Positions 14,375 through 23,152 of a DNA stretch of 48,986 nt are shown one piece after another. Every line of letters starts with the position of its first letter. The stretch's first letter is position 1. The DNA is taken from contig JAGSHC010000018.1 in assembly GCA_023954745.1 (NCBI GenBank), forward strand, positions 1 to 48,986, read 5' to 3'. The notes below the pieces were generated by a model. It ran no database searches. It saw only the letters and a list, made by a program, of their open reading frames with translations, and was not told where the DNA came from. Origin of the DNA: Deltaproteobacteria bacterium (GTDB taxonomy: Bacteria > Myxococcota_A > UBA796 > UBA9615). Made by a program: the position numbers and the translations under genes.

Positions 14375-16900
14375 TCAGGAGGGGATGTCGTACTTCGCGC
14401 GCTTCGGCAGGATGGCCTTGGGGTCGCCGTCGAGGGCCTCGTCGAGCTTCTCACGAGCGTCGTCGTCGCGTCCCGCCTTCGTCAGCGCAGCTGCCTGCCG
14501 GGTGAGAGACCAGGCGCCCTTGCCGCCATAGGCCATGCCTCGCTCGAAGGAGCCGAGGGCCTCGTCCACCTTGCCCGAGGAGAGGAGCGCATCGGCGAGG
14601 TACACGTACAGCACTCCGCTGCTGTTCACGACGCCCATCACTTCGCGGAAGTAGTTCACCGCAGCGCTCGCACGCCCCTTCTTGTGGGCGATCAGACCCT
14701 GATAGAACAGCGCCCCACCGGCGCGAGGATCCTGTTCGACCGCGGCCTTGAGGAACGCATCGGCCTTCTCGTCCTTGCCCGCGTGGAAGAGTGCGACACC
14801 CACCGCGGCGTTGAGTTCCGGGGCGAAGTTCTCCCCCTCGAGGGCCTTGAGGAAGACGTCCGCGACGGGCTGGGCCGAGGGCACCGGAGCCCACCAGTCA
14901 CCGACGTTCCGGTCACGGACGTAGTCCAGCGGGTCATCCTTGATGTGGTCCATCAAGCTGGTGGCGGCGAGCTTCACGTCCCCCATCTCGCCCTTCACCT
15001 TGGCCGCCCACAGCGACAACGGCGTGTAGGACGAGTCCGTGTCGAGACCACGCTGGAAGGCCTCAGCGGCCTCCTGCAAGCGCCCCGCCTTGTAGGCGGC
15101 GTGACCGGAGTAGAAGAGAACCCGCGCGAGCTCGTTGGGCTCCAGACCGGAGTCCTCAGCCTTGCTGAACTCCGGCATCGCGTCCTGGGGACGACCCGCC
15201 GCTACGAGGGCGAGCCCACGCTGGAAGTGCGCTGCGCCGTACGTGCGGTCCTTCTTGATGACCTCGTCCGCGGCGGTGATTGCCTTCTGGGGGTTGCCCG
15301 ACAGGCGGTACGCCGCGCTGAGGTGCGTCCCGATCTCCTTGCGCTCCGCGATACGAAGCTCCGGACCGTCTGCGACGAGGAGCTTCTCGAACAGCATCAC
15401 CGCCTTCTGGGGGTTTCCCTCCACCTGGTAGGCGAGCACCCCCCGCGACAGAAAGGCCTCCTTCTCACGCTTGTTCAAGGCGATGGCGGAGTCGTAGTGC
15501 GAGATGGCGGTCTTGTACCGGCCGACCGAGCGGAAGATGTGGCCCAACCGGGTGTGGCTGGCGGAGCTCGCTGCGTCCGTCGCGATCTTCTTCTTGTAGT
15601 AGGCCACCGCCTTGCCGAGGTGCCCCGAGGCCTCCTCGGCCCGCGCCAGGGCGTACCAGACCTGGTGGAACTTCGGGTCCAGTTCGATGGCCTTGTCGAA
15701 GTGCCCCTGCACCTCGTCCGTGACCTCTTCCCCCCCGGCCATGGCTGCGATGCCGAGCAGGTAGTGCAGCGACGGGTCGGCGGCGTTCTTGCCGAGCGCC
15801 TCCAGAGCAATGCCCCGGCCTTCGGCGTAGTTGCCCGAGTAGATGAGGAACGCGGCCTTGCTGCGCAGCGTCGCGGCGGGGTAGTTGCCATCGGACTCCG
15901 CCATCTGGATGAGGTAGATGGCCTGCCGCTGCAGGTCCAGGGTGTCGTAGCCGCTCCAGGCGAGGAGGTTGTAGACCTCCGAGAGGCCGGTCAGGGCGAG
16001 CACGTTGGACGGGTCCAGAGCGACGGCCTTCTCGAGCTCCTTGCGGGCCTGGACGAGGTTGCCGTAGTTGTCCCGGAGCATGAGCGTGCGCCCGCGGAGG
16101 AACAGCTCCATCGAGTTGCCCGTGGCGCCCCTGTTCTGTTCGAGAAGCGTCATCAGCAGGTTGCGCGCGTCGGGCGACATGGAGGGCGAAGACGCCTGGT
16201 TGCTCGCGGAGAGGTCTCCGACCCTCTCCACCACCCTCTCCAGGGTGGACTCGGGGAGGACGAGGGCGTGATTGGAGACGGCGTACCAGACACCGAATCC
16301 GATGCCCCCGATGAGGAGGAGCGCAATCCCCGCAACGCCGAAGCGGCCCAGCGCATCGCGAATAGGGGTCTTCCGACGGAAGTCGAGGTCCGTCGGGGCC
16401 CCCACCGGCGGTGCGCTCTTCGGCTTCTCGAAGTAGCTCCCGAACTCCTCGTGTGAGCCAAAGAGGCGCCAGGCCCCGCCGATGTGAGCGACCTCTTCGT
16501 CGGCGTTGATCTTCCGCGCGTGCACCCACTCGACGATGGTCTCGGAGGGGAACGGGCCGTAGACGTTGCCGTTGGCCTTGCGGATCATCCAGTCGGCGAC
16601 GGGCTCGTCGGGCTCGGGCTCGAGGCCGGCGCCGGGCACGGGCCCTCCCTGTTCGGCGCGGCACTCGTCGCACACCGGGATCAGCTCGCCCTCCTGGGGC
16701 GTCATTCCCTTGCCACAGTTGAAGCAGTAGACCCGGTTGTCGGTGCCCCCGACGATGTTCAGGCCCGAGTCACCACCCCACACCTCCTCGGCGGGCGTGT
16801 CGCGGCCGCAAGAGGGACAGACGGTGCTTCCGCCGGGCTGAGCGAAGCTCGGAACTTCGTGGTCGAACCTGTGGCTGCAGTGAATGCAACTGACCTGCAT
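14375..16900 (-). CDS. Zinc-ribbon / GYF / single-TM / TPR-repeat protein
   Basis: The 841-residue protein begins with two Cys4-type zinc-ribbon segments (CIHC...CPSC, residues 5-33; CFNC...CDEC, about 69-86). A GYF_2-like domain follows (WMIRKANGNVYGPFPSETI, about 113-165), then one transmembrane helix (AGIALLLIGGIGFGVWYAV, about 190-210). Residues from about 265 to the end are tandem TPRs (AVALDPSNVLAL, AIELDPKFHQVW and similar). The topology implied is cytoplasmic zinc-ribbon/GYF and a periplasmic TPR solenoid. The N-terminal order recalls the myxobacterial gliding protein GltJ/AgmX, here with TPRs instead of a TonB-type tail. A strong GGAGG lies just before the ATG. It sits between purH and purD; its role is unknown. 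Confidence 0.8.
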   Translation of the reverse strand: MQVSCIHCSHRFDHEVPSFAQPGGSTVCPSCGRDTPAEEVWGGDSGLNIVGGTDNRVYCFNCGKGMTPQEGELIPVCDECRAEQGGPVPGAGLEPEPDEPVADWMIRKANGNVYGPFPSETIVEWVHARKINADEEVAHIGGAWRLFGSHEEFGSYFEKPKSAPPVGAPTDLDFRRKTPIRDALGRFGVAGIALLLIGGIGFGVWYAVSNHALVLPESTLERVVERVGDLSASNQASSPSMSPDARNLLMTLLEQNRGATGNSMELFLRGRTLMLRDNYGNLVQARKELEKAVALDPSNVLALTGLSEVYNLLAWSGYDTLDLQRQAIYLIQMAESDGNYPAATLRSKAAFLIYSGNYAEGRGIALEALGKNAADPSLHYLLGIAAMAGGEEVTDEVQGHFDKAIELDPKFHQVWYALARAEEASGHLGKAVAYYKKKIATDAASSASHTRLGHIFRSVGRYKTAISHYDSAIALNKREKEAFLSRGVLAYQVEGNPQKAVMLFEKLLVADGPELRIAERKEIGTHLSAAYRLSGNPQKAITAADEVIKKDRTYGAAHFQRGLALVAAGRPQDAMPEFSKAEDSGLEPNELARVLFYSGHAAYKAGRLQEAAEAFQRGLDTDSSYTPLSLWAAKVKGEMGDVKLAATSLMDHIKDDPLDYVRDRNVGDWWAPVPSAQPVADVFLKALEGENFAPELNAAVGVALFHAGKDEKADAFLKAAVEQDPRAGGALFYQGLIAHKKGRASAAVNYFREVMGVVNSSGVLYVYLADALLSSGKVDEALGSFERGMAYGGKGAWSLTRQAAALTKAGRDDDAREKLDEALDGDPKAILPKRAKYDIPS

Positions 16901-16946
16901 GAACCCTCCGTCATGGCATACGCCGGACGTAACTCGCCTTGTAATC

Positions 16947-16962
16947 GGTAGAGAATTCTACC
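16947..16962. promoter_or_regulatory. 6-bp inverted repeat in the AT-richer leader of the TPR gene
   Basis: GGTAGA-GAAT-TCTACC is a perfect stem-loop in the 131-nt gap between purH and the TPR gene, 47 nt upstream of the TPR gene ATG. The gap is noticeably AT-richer than the genes, as expected of a promoter region. It could be an operator or an RNA hairpin; there is no T-tract. Confidence 0.25.
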
Positions 16963-17031
16963 AATGAAGCCGAAGTCGTGCCGGCGCCGCTGGTCGACCG
17001 GTCGGGGAAGGGCTGCAGGCCCCGTGCAAAC

Positions 17032-18579
17032 TCAGTGACGGAAGTGGCGTGTTCCGGTGAACACCATGGCCAAGCCGTGCTCGTTGGCGGCGCCGATGAC
17101 CTCGTCGTCGCGGATGGACCCACCGGGCTCGATGACGGCGCAGCACCCGCTCTTCGCGGCGGCGTCGAGACCGTCGCGGAACGGGAAGAACGCATCGCTG
17201 GCGAGGACGCAGCCAGTCGTGTCGATGCCGGCCTTGCTCGCCTTGAGGACCGCCAGTTCGCTCGCGTCGACGCGAGACATCTGCCCTGCGCCCACGCCGA
17301 TGGTGCGGGTGCCTTTCACGAGCAGGATGGCGTTGGACTTGACGTGCTTCGCCACCTTCCAGGCGAAGTCCATGGAGGCGTGCTCTTCGTCCGTGGGGGC
17401 CCGCTCGGACACCACGCGGCGTTCTTCGGGCCCGCCCTCGTCCCAGTCGGACACGAGGTACCCGCCCATCACACGGGCGACGTAGTGCGCTCCCGAGCGC
17501 GGCTCACTCATCTCCGGCACCACGAGGAGGCGCAGGTTCTTCTTGCGCATCATCTTCGCCGCCGCGTCCTCCTCGAAGGCCGGCGCGAGGATGACCTCGA
17601 AGAAGTGCTTCCCGATGCGCTCCGCCAGCTCGAGGGTGAACGGACGGTTGATGGCGAGGATCCCGCCGAAGGCCGAGATGGGGTCGCAGGCCAGCGCGTG
17701 GTCGTAGGCGGTGATCAACTCGTCCGCCGACGCCACTCCCGAGGGGTTGGCGTGCTTGATGATCACCGCGGTGGGCTCGGTGAACTCGAGCACGATGCGC
17801 AGGGCGGAGTCCGCGTCGTTGATGTTGTTGTAGGAGAGAGCCTTGCCATGCAGCTGCTTCGCCTTCGCCAGCGACGGCCCGCTCCAGCCAAGCTCGCCGT
17901 AGAACGCGGCGCGCTGGTGCGGATTCTCGCCGTACCGCATGTCCTGGATCTTGCTCATGGGCACGCTGAGGCGCGCTGGGAAGGGTGCGTCCTCGGGCTG
18001 GAGCCAGGCCGCGATGGTGGCGTCGTAGCCCGAGACGCGGGCGAAGGCGTGGCGGGCCAGGCTCGCGCGGGTGGCGCCGGTGACGGAGCCGTCGTTGTCC
18101 TCGAGCTCGACCCGGAGCATGCCGTACTGCGCAGGCTCGATGACCACGGTGACGGCGGTGTGGTTCTTCGCCGCGGCGCGAATCATCGTCGGCCCACCGA
18201 TGTCGATGTGCTCCAGGGCCTTTGCGAGGTCGCAGGAGGGATCCGCAGTGACCGCTTCGAAGGGGTACAGGTTCACCACCACGAGGTCGATGGGTGGGAT
18301 GCCGAGCTCGCCGGCCTCGTCTGCCTGATCGTGCCGGCGGTACAGGATCGCGCCTTCGAGCTTCGGGTGCAGCGTCTTGACCCGGCCCGCGAAGATCTCG
18401 GGATGCCCCGTGAAGTCCGCCACCGAGGTCACCGGGATGCCGGCCGCCGTCAAGGTGCGGAGCGTGCCGCCCGTGGAGAGGATTTCCACCCCGCGGTTCG
18501 CGAGGTCCTGGGCCAACTCCACGATCCCGGTCTTGTCCCAGACCGAGAGAATGGCGCGTCGAATCGGAGTGTCCTGCAT
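17032..18579 (-). CDS. purH: Bifunctional AICAR formyltransferase/IMP cyclohydrolase
   Basis: PurH carries out the last two steps to IMP. The 515-residue protein is the normal length. The N-terminal IMP cyclohydrolase (MGS-like) part shows [28 protein letters not shown] and [15 protein letters not shown]. The transformylase part contains the catalytic Lys-His pair in [11 protein letters not shown] and ends with [20 protein letters not shown] and TGTRHFRH, the expected C-terminus. The start is an ATG. It follows an unknown lipoprotein gene by 15 nt and precedes the TPR gene by 131 nt. Confidence 0.97.
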   Translation of the reverse strand: MQDTPIRRAILSVWDKTGIVELAQDLANRGVEILSTGGTLRTLTAAGIPVTSVADFTGHPEIFAGRVKTLHPKLEGAILYRRHDQADEAGELGIPPIDLVVVNLYPFEAVTADPSCDLAKALEHIDIGGPTMIRAAAKNHTAVTVVIEPAQYGMLRVELEDNDGSVTGATRASLARHAFARVSGYDATIAAWLQPEDAPFPARLSVPMSKIQDMRYGENPHQRAAFYGELGWSGPSLAKAKQLHGKALSYNNINDADSALRIVLEFTEPTAVIIKHANPSGVASADELITAYDHALACDPISAFGGILAINRPFTLELAERIGKHFFEVILAPAFEEDAAAKMMRKKNLRLLVVPEMSEPRSGAHYVARVMGGYLVSDWDEGGPEERRVVSERAPTDEEHASMDFAWKVAKHVKSNAILLVKGTRTIGVGAGQMSRVDASELAVLKASKAGIDTTGCVLASDAFFPFRDGLDAAAKSGCCAVIEPGGSIRDDEVIGAANEHGLAMVFTGTRHFRH

Positions 18580-18594
18580 CGTCTCTCCCGGCGC

Positions 18595-19086
18595 TCAGCG
18601 GGGGATGAGGATCCCCCAGTGGGCTACGAGCAGGGTCTGGGGACCGACAACCGAGCCGGTGACCCAGATCCGCGCGCCATGCTCGGCCCTTAGTTTCGCC
18701 AGCGGTTGCCCCCGAAGGGCGAGCCGCGTGCCCGTCACACTGTCCGCTAGCTGGACTCCCGACTGGTCGACGATCAGCCATCCGACCAGCGGGCGAAGAC
18801 CGTCCCCGGCGTCGATGATCTCGAAGTCCTTCACGCGCACCGTGGTGGTGGTGCCCGCACCGACAACAGAGACATAGGCCCCGGGGATCCTCGCCAGCTG
18901 ATCCAGCAGTTGGCGAGGCCCGGCAAGGGTACGGATCAAGCCCTGTTCGTCCAGCCTGATCGCGGCATCCTCGGAGGAGGTCACGACGATGCCGCGGATC
19001 GGCGCAGTCCCCTGCCCCGCCCGGGTCGTGGCGCAGCTGGGGAGGAGCCACAGAAGACAGGCGATGACGAGGAGATGGCGTGTCAC
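18595..19086 (-). CDS. Small lipoprotein of unknown function
   Basis: I start this 163-residue protein at a GTG at 19086 because it has AAGGA about 8 nt upstream and produces a clean lipoprotein signal ([14 protein letters not shown], Cys near residue 17). The longer frame upstream lies in the intergenic region and is rejected. The mature part is beta-rich ([22 protein letters not shown]) and ends in [24 protein letters not shown], which resembles an OB-fold-like strand pattern. No known family is recognised. It is 15 nt upstream of purH and may share its transcript, and it is divergent from the Ser-rich secreted protein. Confidence 0.65.
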   Translation of the reverse strand: MTRHLLVIACLLWLLPSCATTRAGQGTAPIRGIVVTSSEDAAIRLDEQGLIRTLAGPRQLLDQLARIPGAYVSVVGAGTTTTVRVKDFEIIDAGDGLRPLVGWLIVDQSGVQLADSVTGTRLALRGQPLAKLRAEHGARIWVTGSVVGPQTLLVAHWGILIPR

Positions 19087-19261
19087 GAGCGGATCCTTGC
19101 AGCCTTTTTTGCCTGCTGCTGAATGAGACTGCGACCTGCTCCGTCTGATGTGCATGGACCCGTTGTTCCCTGGTGCGCCCCCGAGCCGCGCCCTATGCTT
19201 CACCCGCTCCGTGCCCCGGGGCGGCGGACTTGACCCGACCGTCCCGCGGAGGACCCCGACC

Positions 19262-20773
19262 ATGACCCGTCCCCGACCCTCTCTCTTCCCTCGTCTCACC
19301 TCGTTGTTCACGGCGATGCTCGCCTGCGCCGCCATGATCGTGGCGTTCGCGCCGGGGGACGCCGAAGCCCATCGCACCGTCACGATGTACGAGTACGACG
19401 GCAACCACCCGATTCCGGAGCCCTTCGACGGGTGGTGCGAGGAGGCTGGGATCCACGTCCACTCCTACTATCTCGACCCGGACGAGTTTCCGATCTACGA
19501 GGTCGACGGGGTCATCCACTTCATGGGTGATCCCATGCTGTATGGGTATCAGGGCAACGTGAACTGGTACTACGACCCCCACCCGGTGGGTCACATCAGC
19601 AACCACTGGTGCATCCTCGAGGGGCCGCACTCCCACCGCTGGTCACCCGTCTGGGGCCACCGCCACTACGGGCGGCCCTACTGGAGCACGCACGACCGCT
19701 ACTACGTCTACACCGGGCTCTACGACGGCTGGTTCACCTACTCGTGGGACCTCTATTACACGAGCGTGTGGGGCGTCCACATTCGGGTCGTGAATCGGCA
19801 CCGGCACCACTACGGTCACCACCACCCCGTCTACCGCTACCAGGACCGCAGCTACCGCCGACCGAGCTACTCCGGCCGCCATCGCCACCGAAGCAACCAC
19901 TCGTCGGCGCGGCCTCGTGACTCCTGGGGCGGAAGCGCCGACAGCAGCCAGGCGCGGCCTCGAAACGACCGGGACCGAGACGACCGTGACCGCGCGCGGG
20001 GCGAGCGATCCGACAGCTCTCGCTCCTCGGGGGCGGCAAACGGGCGCGCCACCTGGGACGGCGGCAGCCGCGCCGGGAGCCGGGACTCCGTGGGCCACGA
20101 CAAGCGCGCCTACGGCGAGCGCAGCGACAGCAGCCGCACGTCGCGAGAGGCAGCGGCCGACTCCCAGCGTCGGTCCGCGGACTCTTCGCGCACGAACGAC
20201 CGTGCACGGAGCCGGGCCTACGGCGGCGGCACCTACGGCGGAAGCTCGTCGAGCAAGAGCTACGGGTCCAGCCGACCGAGCAGCAGCTCCCGGACCTACG
20301 GCGACAGTTCGTCGAGCAAGAGCTACGGGTCGAGTCGCAGCAGCAGCTCCCGCACCTACGGCGGGTCCTCGTCGAGCAAGAGCTACGGGTCCGGTCGCAG
20401 CAGTAGCTCCCGCACCTACGGCGGAACCTCGTCGAGCAAGAGCTACGGGTCCAGCCGGCCCAGCAGCAGCTCGTCGCGCAGCTCGAGTTCCTCGAGCAAG
20501 AGCTACGGATCCAGCCGGCCCAGCAGCAGCTCGTCGCGCAGCTCGAGCTCGTCGAGCCGGAGTTACGGAACCCCGTCCCGCAGGAGCAGTTCCACCCGCT
20601 ACGGGTCGGGAAGCAGCAGCCGGAGCAGTTCCAGTGGCGACAGCAGCAGCAGCAGCAGCGGCAGCAGCAAGAAGAGCTCTTCCTCGTCGAAGAGCCGGTC
20701 CAGCAGCAGCAAGAGCAAGAGTTCCAGCTCCAAGCGGTCGAGCAGCAGCTCGAGCCGAAGCAAGCGTCGCTGA
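19262..20773 (+). CDS. Secreted His/Tyr-rich protein with long Ser/Tyr/Lys repeat tail
   Basis: The 503-residue protein starts at the ATG at 19262 (GGAGG 9 nt upstream) with a signal peptide likely cleaved after Ala36 (DAEA/HR). Residues about 37-200 are rich in His, Tyr and Trp (HVHSYYLDPDEFPIYEVDG, HRHHYGHHHPVYRYQ), which suggests metal or polymer binding. From about residue 220 the sequence becomes Arg/Ser/Asp-rich, then a 20-residue repeat of the form SSSKSYGSSR-SSSSRTYGG, and finally an almost pure Ser/Lys/Arg tail. The composition suggests a surface or matrix polymer or a cationic adhesin; no function is recognised. Its stop is 3 nt before the lytic transglycosylase start, so the two are probably expressed together. 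Confidence 0.7.
   Translation: MTRPRPSLFPRLTSLFTAMLACAAMIVAFAPGDAEAHRTVTMYEYDGNHPIPEPFDGWCEEAGIHVHSYYLDPDEFPIYEVDGVIHFMGDPMLYGYQGNVNWYYDPHPVGHISNHWCILEGPHSHRWSPVWGHRHYGRPYWSTHDRYYVYTGLYDGWFTYSWDLYYTSVWGVHIRVVNRHRHHYGHHHPVYRYQDRSYRRPSYSGRHRHRSNHSSARPRDSWGGSADSSQARPRNDRDRDDRDRARGERSDSSRSSGAANGRATWDGGSRAGSRDSVGHDKRAYGERSDSSRTSREAAADSQRRSADSSRTNDRARSRAYGGGTYGGSSSSKSYGSSRPSSSSRTYGDSSSSKSYGSSRSSSSRTYGGSSSSKSYGSGRSSSSRTYGGTSSSKSYGSSRPSSSSSRSSSSSSKSYGSSRPSSSSSRSSSSSSRSYGTPSRRSSSTRYGSGSSSRSSSSGDSSSSSSGSSKKSSSSSKSRSSSSKSKSSSSKRSSSSSSRSKRR
20245..20550. repeat. About five 60-63 bp tandem repeats encoding SSSKSYGSSR...TYGG
   Basis: The block with core TCGAGCAAGAGCTACGG recurs every 60-63 bp, five times, within the Ser-rich secreted protein. 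Units differ mainly at synonymous or conservative positions (Ser/Pro, Gly/Asp). The following Ser codons (AGC/TCG/TCC) continue as a degenerate trinucleotide tract to the end of the gene. Confidence 0.85.
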
Positions 20774-20776
20774 TCA

Positions 20777-23125
20777 GTGCTGCTGCGCCTGGGGTTGCCT
20801 TCCCTTCTCCTGGCGGTAGCCCCACTGGGCCGCGGCTGCGTCCCCGACACCACGACCTCGGTCGGGGCGGAACAGGCTGAGGCCGTCGTCGAGGCACCGA
20901 CGCCGGAACCGGAGCCCGCGACCCCTCCCCCACCGGCCCGGGCCTCCCTCGCCCCCAGCGAGGTACGTCCAGCGGCCCCGGAGACCGCGGACGGGCAAGC
21001 CGGCGGCGCCGTGAAGGCGGCGATCGTGGCGCTCGAGGACGGGCGCTTCGACGACGCCCTGACCCTCGCCCCCCGCCTGGATGGCGGCCCCCTGGCCACC
21101 CTCTCCGACTGGACGCGAGCGCGCGCCCTGCGGGCCCTGGATCGCCCCGACGAGGCATTCACCGTGCTCAGCGCGGTGCCGGAAGGAGGCCGCTATTCGT
21201 CCGAGGCCCTCCTGGCCCGCAGCGAAATCTCGCTTGAGTTGGGTCGCGCCGACCAGTCTCTGGAGCTACTCGGCCCCCCGCGCGACGACGGGTACGACTC
21301 GTTCGAAGCCCGGGCGGACCTGATTCGGGCCAGGGCCTACGACGCCCGCCGGGGTAAGGGGGACGTGGAGGCAGCAGTGGCTGCTGCGAAGCGGGTCTGG
21401 CGGGGCGCCCCGGGCAGCCAGGCCGATGGTGACGCGAAGGTGCTCCTGGGAGCTCTCGAACCGAAGGTGGGGCAAGGACTCCGCCGCAGCCTCGTGGACT
21501 CGGTCGCCCGGGCGAAGAGCCTCGGGACCCGGCACGGCAAGAAGTCCATCGTCAAGCTACTCAGCGGCGAGACCGAGGCCATGGTGACCCTCGGCGCCAC
21601 CGACCCGGCGACCGCGTGCACCGGCCTCTTCGAGCTCGGACGCGCCTACCACAAGCAACGCACCTACGGAGAGTCCGTCCCAGTCCTCTCCCTCGCCGAC
21701 AGCCTCTGCGCGGGGAACGAAAAGGTAAAGACCGTCTACCTCCTCGCCCAAGGCAAGGCCCGCTCCGGCAACGTCAGCGGTGGCATCACCACGTTCGTCC
21801 GCCTCGCCGACGACCACGCCGAGCACACCTACGCCGACGACGGACTGTGGCAAGCGAGCCGGTTGGCCCTCGACGAAGGGCGGAACGACGAGGCCGCTCG
21901 CCACGCCCAGCGCCTCGTGGACGAGTTCCCCGACGGTGACATGCGCGGGAGCACCTTGTGGAACCTCGCTTGGAGCGCGCTGGCCGATGGCCGCCCCATG
22001 GACGCGCTGCCCTGGCTCGAGGTCATGGCCGCCGGGGACCCCCGCGGCCACGATCGAGAACACGTACTCCAAGGACGCTACTGGCAGGCCCGCGTCCTCC
22101 TGAAGTCGGCGCCCGAGCGCTCGGACGAGGCGCTGCGAGCCCTGGAGTTGCTCGCGACGGAGCACCCGCTGCACTGGTACGGCACCCTCGGGGGCTGGCT
22201 GCTCTCGGCGAAGGCGCCGGACCGCGCAGCCGCCGTCGACGCCGCCGTGCGGAGCCGAGCCGGGACCATGCAGGCGGCCGCGAAGGAGCCCGCCCGCTTC
22301 GAGCCGCTCCAGGAGTTCGTCGACCTGCCCGGAGTCACCGACGGCATGGTCCTGCTCCGGGCCGGACTGGGGGAGGAGGCCGCCCAGGAGTTCGCGCGGG
22401 CGCTGGGCACGAAGCCCCACGAGACATGGGCCGACCCCGCCACCCTGCTCTTCGCCGCCCACCTCTACGAAGAGGCCGGCGACCCAGCCCGCAGCCACAA
22501 CCTGCTGCGCCGGGCCTGCAAGACCGCCTTCCCTGAGGCCGAACCGGCCCAGGCAGCCACCCTCACCCACGCCTGGCCACGGGCCTTCGCCGCAGAGATC
22601 GACGGACACACCGCCGACTACGACTGGGACTCGTTGCTGTTCCAGGGCTTGGTCCGCGAGGAGTCGGCGTTCTCCCCCACCGTGGTGAGCTGGGCGGGCG
22701 CCATCGGCCTGTCGCAGCTCATGTGGCCCACGGCGAAGGAGACCGCGCGCCGCATGGGTATCCGGGTCCGCCGCGCCGACCTCAACGACCCGTCGCTCAA
22801 CGTGCGGATCGGCACGACGTACTTCGACGGCCTCGCCAAGCGCTGGAACGGCCACCTGCCCCTGGCGGTGGCCAGCTACAACGCGGGCCCCGGCGCCGTG
22901 AAGCGCTGGGTGGATGCCCGTGGGCACCTCGAGCTGGATGCGTGGGTGGAGACCATCCCCTACGACCAGACCCGCCACTACGTCAAGCGGGTCGTGAGCT
23001 CCTGGCAGGCATACGCCTTCCTGTACGGGGACACCGGCGGCTGGGTGCCGCTGCGGGTCGGCCCCGTGGCCCAGGCGATCAAGGGCAGCGACCCCACGGT
23101 GCCGCCCGCCTCATCCGGCGGCTGA
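20777..23125 (+). CDS. Soluble-type lytic murein transglycosylase (Slt70-like)
   Basis: The 782-residue protein has an export signal (MLLRLGLPSLLLAVAPLG), a long alpha-superhelical region of TPR-like repeats, and a C-terminal SLT domain (about residues 615-735). The catalytic Glu is predicted at 629 (VREESAFSPTVVSWAGAIG), followed by GLSQLMWPTAKETARRMG, LAVASYNAGPGAVKRWV and ETIPYDQTRHYVKRVVSSWQ, all typical of Slt. It cleaves the MurNAc-GlcNAc bond with 1,6-anhydro product formation. The start is a GTG 3 nt after the preceding stop with no clear ribosome site, suggesting translational coupling. A Cys at residue 21 could be lipidated, but the lipobox (GRGC) is poor. Confidence 0.88.
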   Translation: MLLRLGLPSLLLAVAPLGRGCVPDTTTSVGAEQAEAVVEAPTPEPEPATPPPPARASLAPSEVRPAAPETADGQAGGAVKAAIVALEDGRFDDALTLAPRLDGGPLATLSDWTRARALRALDRPDEAFTVLSAVPEGGRYSSEALLARSEISLELGRADQSLELLGPPRDDGYDSFEARADLIRARAYDARRGKGDVEAAVAAAKRVWRGAPGSQADGDAKVLLGALEPKVGQGLRRSLVDSVARAKSLGTRHGKKSIVKLLSGETEAMVTLGATDPATACTGLFELGRAYHKQRTYGESVPVLSLADSLCAGNEKVKTVYLLAQGKARSGNVSGGITTFVRLADDHAEHTYADDGLWQASRLALDEGRNDEAARHAQRLVDEFPDGDMRGSTLWNLAWSALADGRPMDALPWLEVMAAGDPRGHDREHVLQGRYWQARVLLKSAPERSDEALRALELLATEHPLHWYGTLGGWLLSAKAPDRAAAVDAAVRSRAGTMQAAAKEPARFEPLQEFVDLPGVTDGMVLLRAGLGEEAAQEFARALGTKPHETWADPATLLFAAHLYEEAGDPARSHNLLRRACKTAFPEAEPAQAATLTHAWPRAFAAEIDGHTADYDWDSLLFQGLVREESAFSPTVVSWAGAIGLSQLMWPTAKETARRMGIRVRRADLNDPSLNVRIGTTYFDGLAKRWNGHLPLAVASYNAGPGAVKRWVDARGHLELDAWVETIPYDQTRHYVKRVVSSWQAYAFLYGDTGGWVPLRVGPVAQAIKGSDPTVPPASSGG

Positions 23126-23152
23126 GAGCGGTCGCTCCCGCGCATCCTCAGC
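23121..23152. terminator. Weak inverted repeat between convergent genes
   Basis: GCTGAG and CTCAGC face each other across the 22-nt gap between the transglycosylase and the acyl-CoA ligase stops, with a small inner AGCG/CGCT pairing. There is no T-tract, so a termination role is speculative. Confidence 0.25.

Noticed and set aside
19104-19110. T6 run upstream of the small lipoprotein gene as an intrinsic terminator
   Set aside because: Only a weak 5-bp GCAGC/GCTGC pairing is nearby and it surrounds the run rather than preceding it.
20245-20770. Repeats in the Ser-rich gene as a CRISPR or transposon end
   Set aside because: Units are contiguous multiples of three inside one open frame with conserved protein repeats; no inverted termini or target duplications.
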